This document shows, in pieces, positions 5,641 through 5,678 of a DNA stretch of 5,678 nt. The notes under the pieces were generated by a model that saw nothing but the letters and a program-made list of their open reading frames with translations, was not told the DNA's origin and made no database searches. Where the stretch lies: the NCBI GenBank assembly GCA_937927795.1, contig CALBSF010000142.1, positions 1 through 5,678 of the forward strand, read 5' to 3'. Every line of letters begins with the position of its first letter. Positions within the stretch are counted from its first letter, which is position 1. The stretch is from an uncultured Rickettsiales bacterium. GTDB lineage: Bacteria > Pseudomonadota > Alphaproteobacteria > Rickettsiales > UBA1997. Position numbers and translations under genes: made by a program.

Positions 5641-5678
5641 GGCTAAAAATCCTAATGCCGCCATGACATTCAAACCCC

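Overview
The window looks like a piece of chromosome from an AT-rich alphaproteobacterium, most likely a Rickettsiales- or Holosporales-type host-associated lineage. The basis is the strong A/T bias with Lys/Ile/Asn/Phe-rich proteins, the pyruvate-dehydrogenase-type E3 (lpdA) of the alphaproteobacterial kind, and short GC-rich palindromic repeats (core TTGCGAGCG.AGCGCGGCAA) of a type I associate with such genomes. This placement is inference from composition and style, not from a database search.

Layout. Positions 1-72 hold two copies of a GC-rich dispersed repeat, head to head, forming a 21-bp perfect inverted repeat just beyond the 3' end of lpdA. lpdA (dihydrolipoamide dehydrogenase, minus strand, 91-1515) is divergent from prfB (peptide chain release factor 2, plus strand, 1596-2700). 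They share an 80-bp intergenic region that holds a good sigma70-like promoter for lpdA, whose -10 lies in an 8-bp palindrome (ACTATAGT). prfB is not a single open frame: it starts at ATG 1596, runs 23 codons to an in-frame TGA at 1665-1667, and continues in the +1 frame through the classical RF2 programmed frameshift site. The shifted product is 367 aa. A 69-aa Sec-signal-bearing protein with four cysteines overlaps the prfB stop by ATGA (2697-2906).

A 159-bp convergent intergenic region (2907-3065) follows, holding a second type of small hairpin repeat and a weak terminator-like structure. The rest is a two-gene minus-strand operon. It begins with an HvfC/BufC-family protein (formerly DUF2063, 4811-5545), which overlaps by ATGA a full-length MsbA/ABCB-type ABC exporter half-transporter (3066-4814). 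The last ~130 bp carry another copy of the 30-bp repeat, 29/30 identical to the copy at 43-72.

How the genes fit together. lpdA (central carbon metabolism) and prfB (translation termination) are ordinary housekeeping genes. The more unusual part is the HvfC-like gene coupled to an exporter. HvfC/BufC proteins normally act with a DUF692/MNIO enzyme (HvfB/BufB) to modify a Cys-containing secreted precursor. Neither that enzyme nor a recognisable DUF2282 precursor lies in the window. The small cysteine-bearing exported protein nearby is on the other strand, so any link to HvfC is speculative. I see no convincing undescribed system; the best leads are the orphan HvfC-exporter pair, the repeats and the frameshifted prfB.
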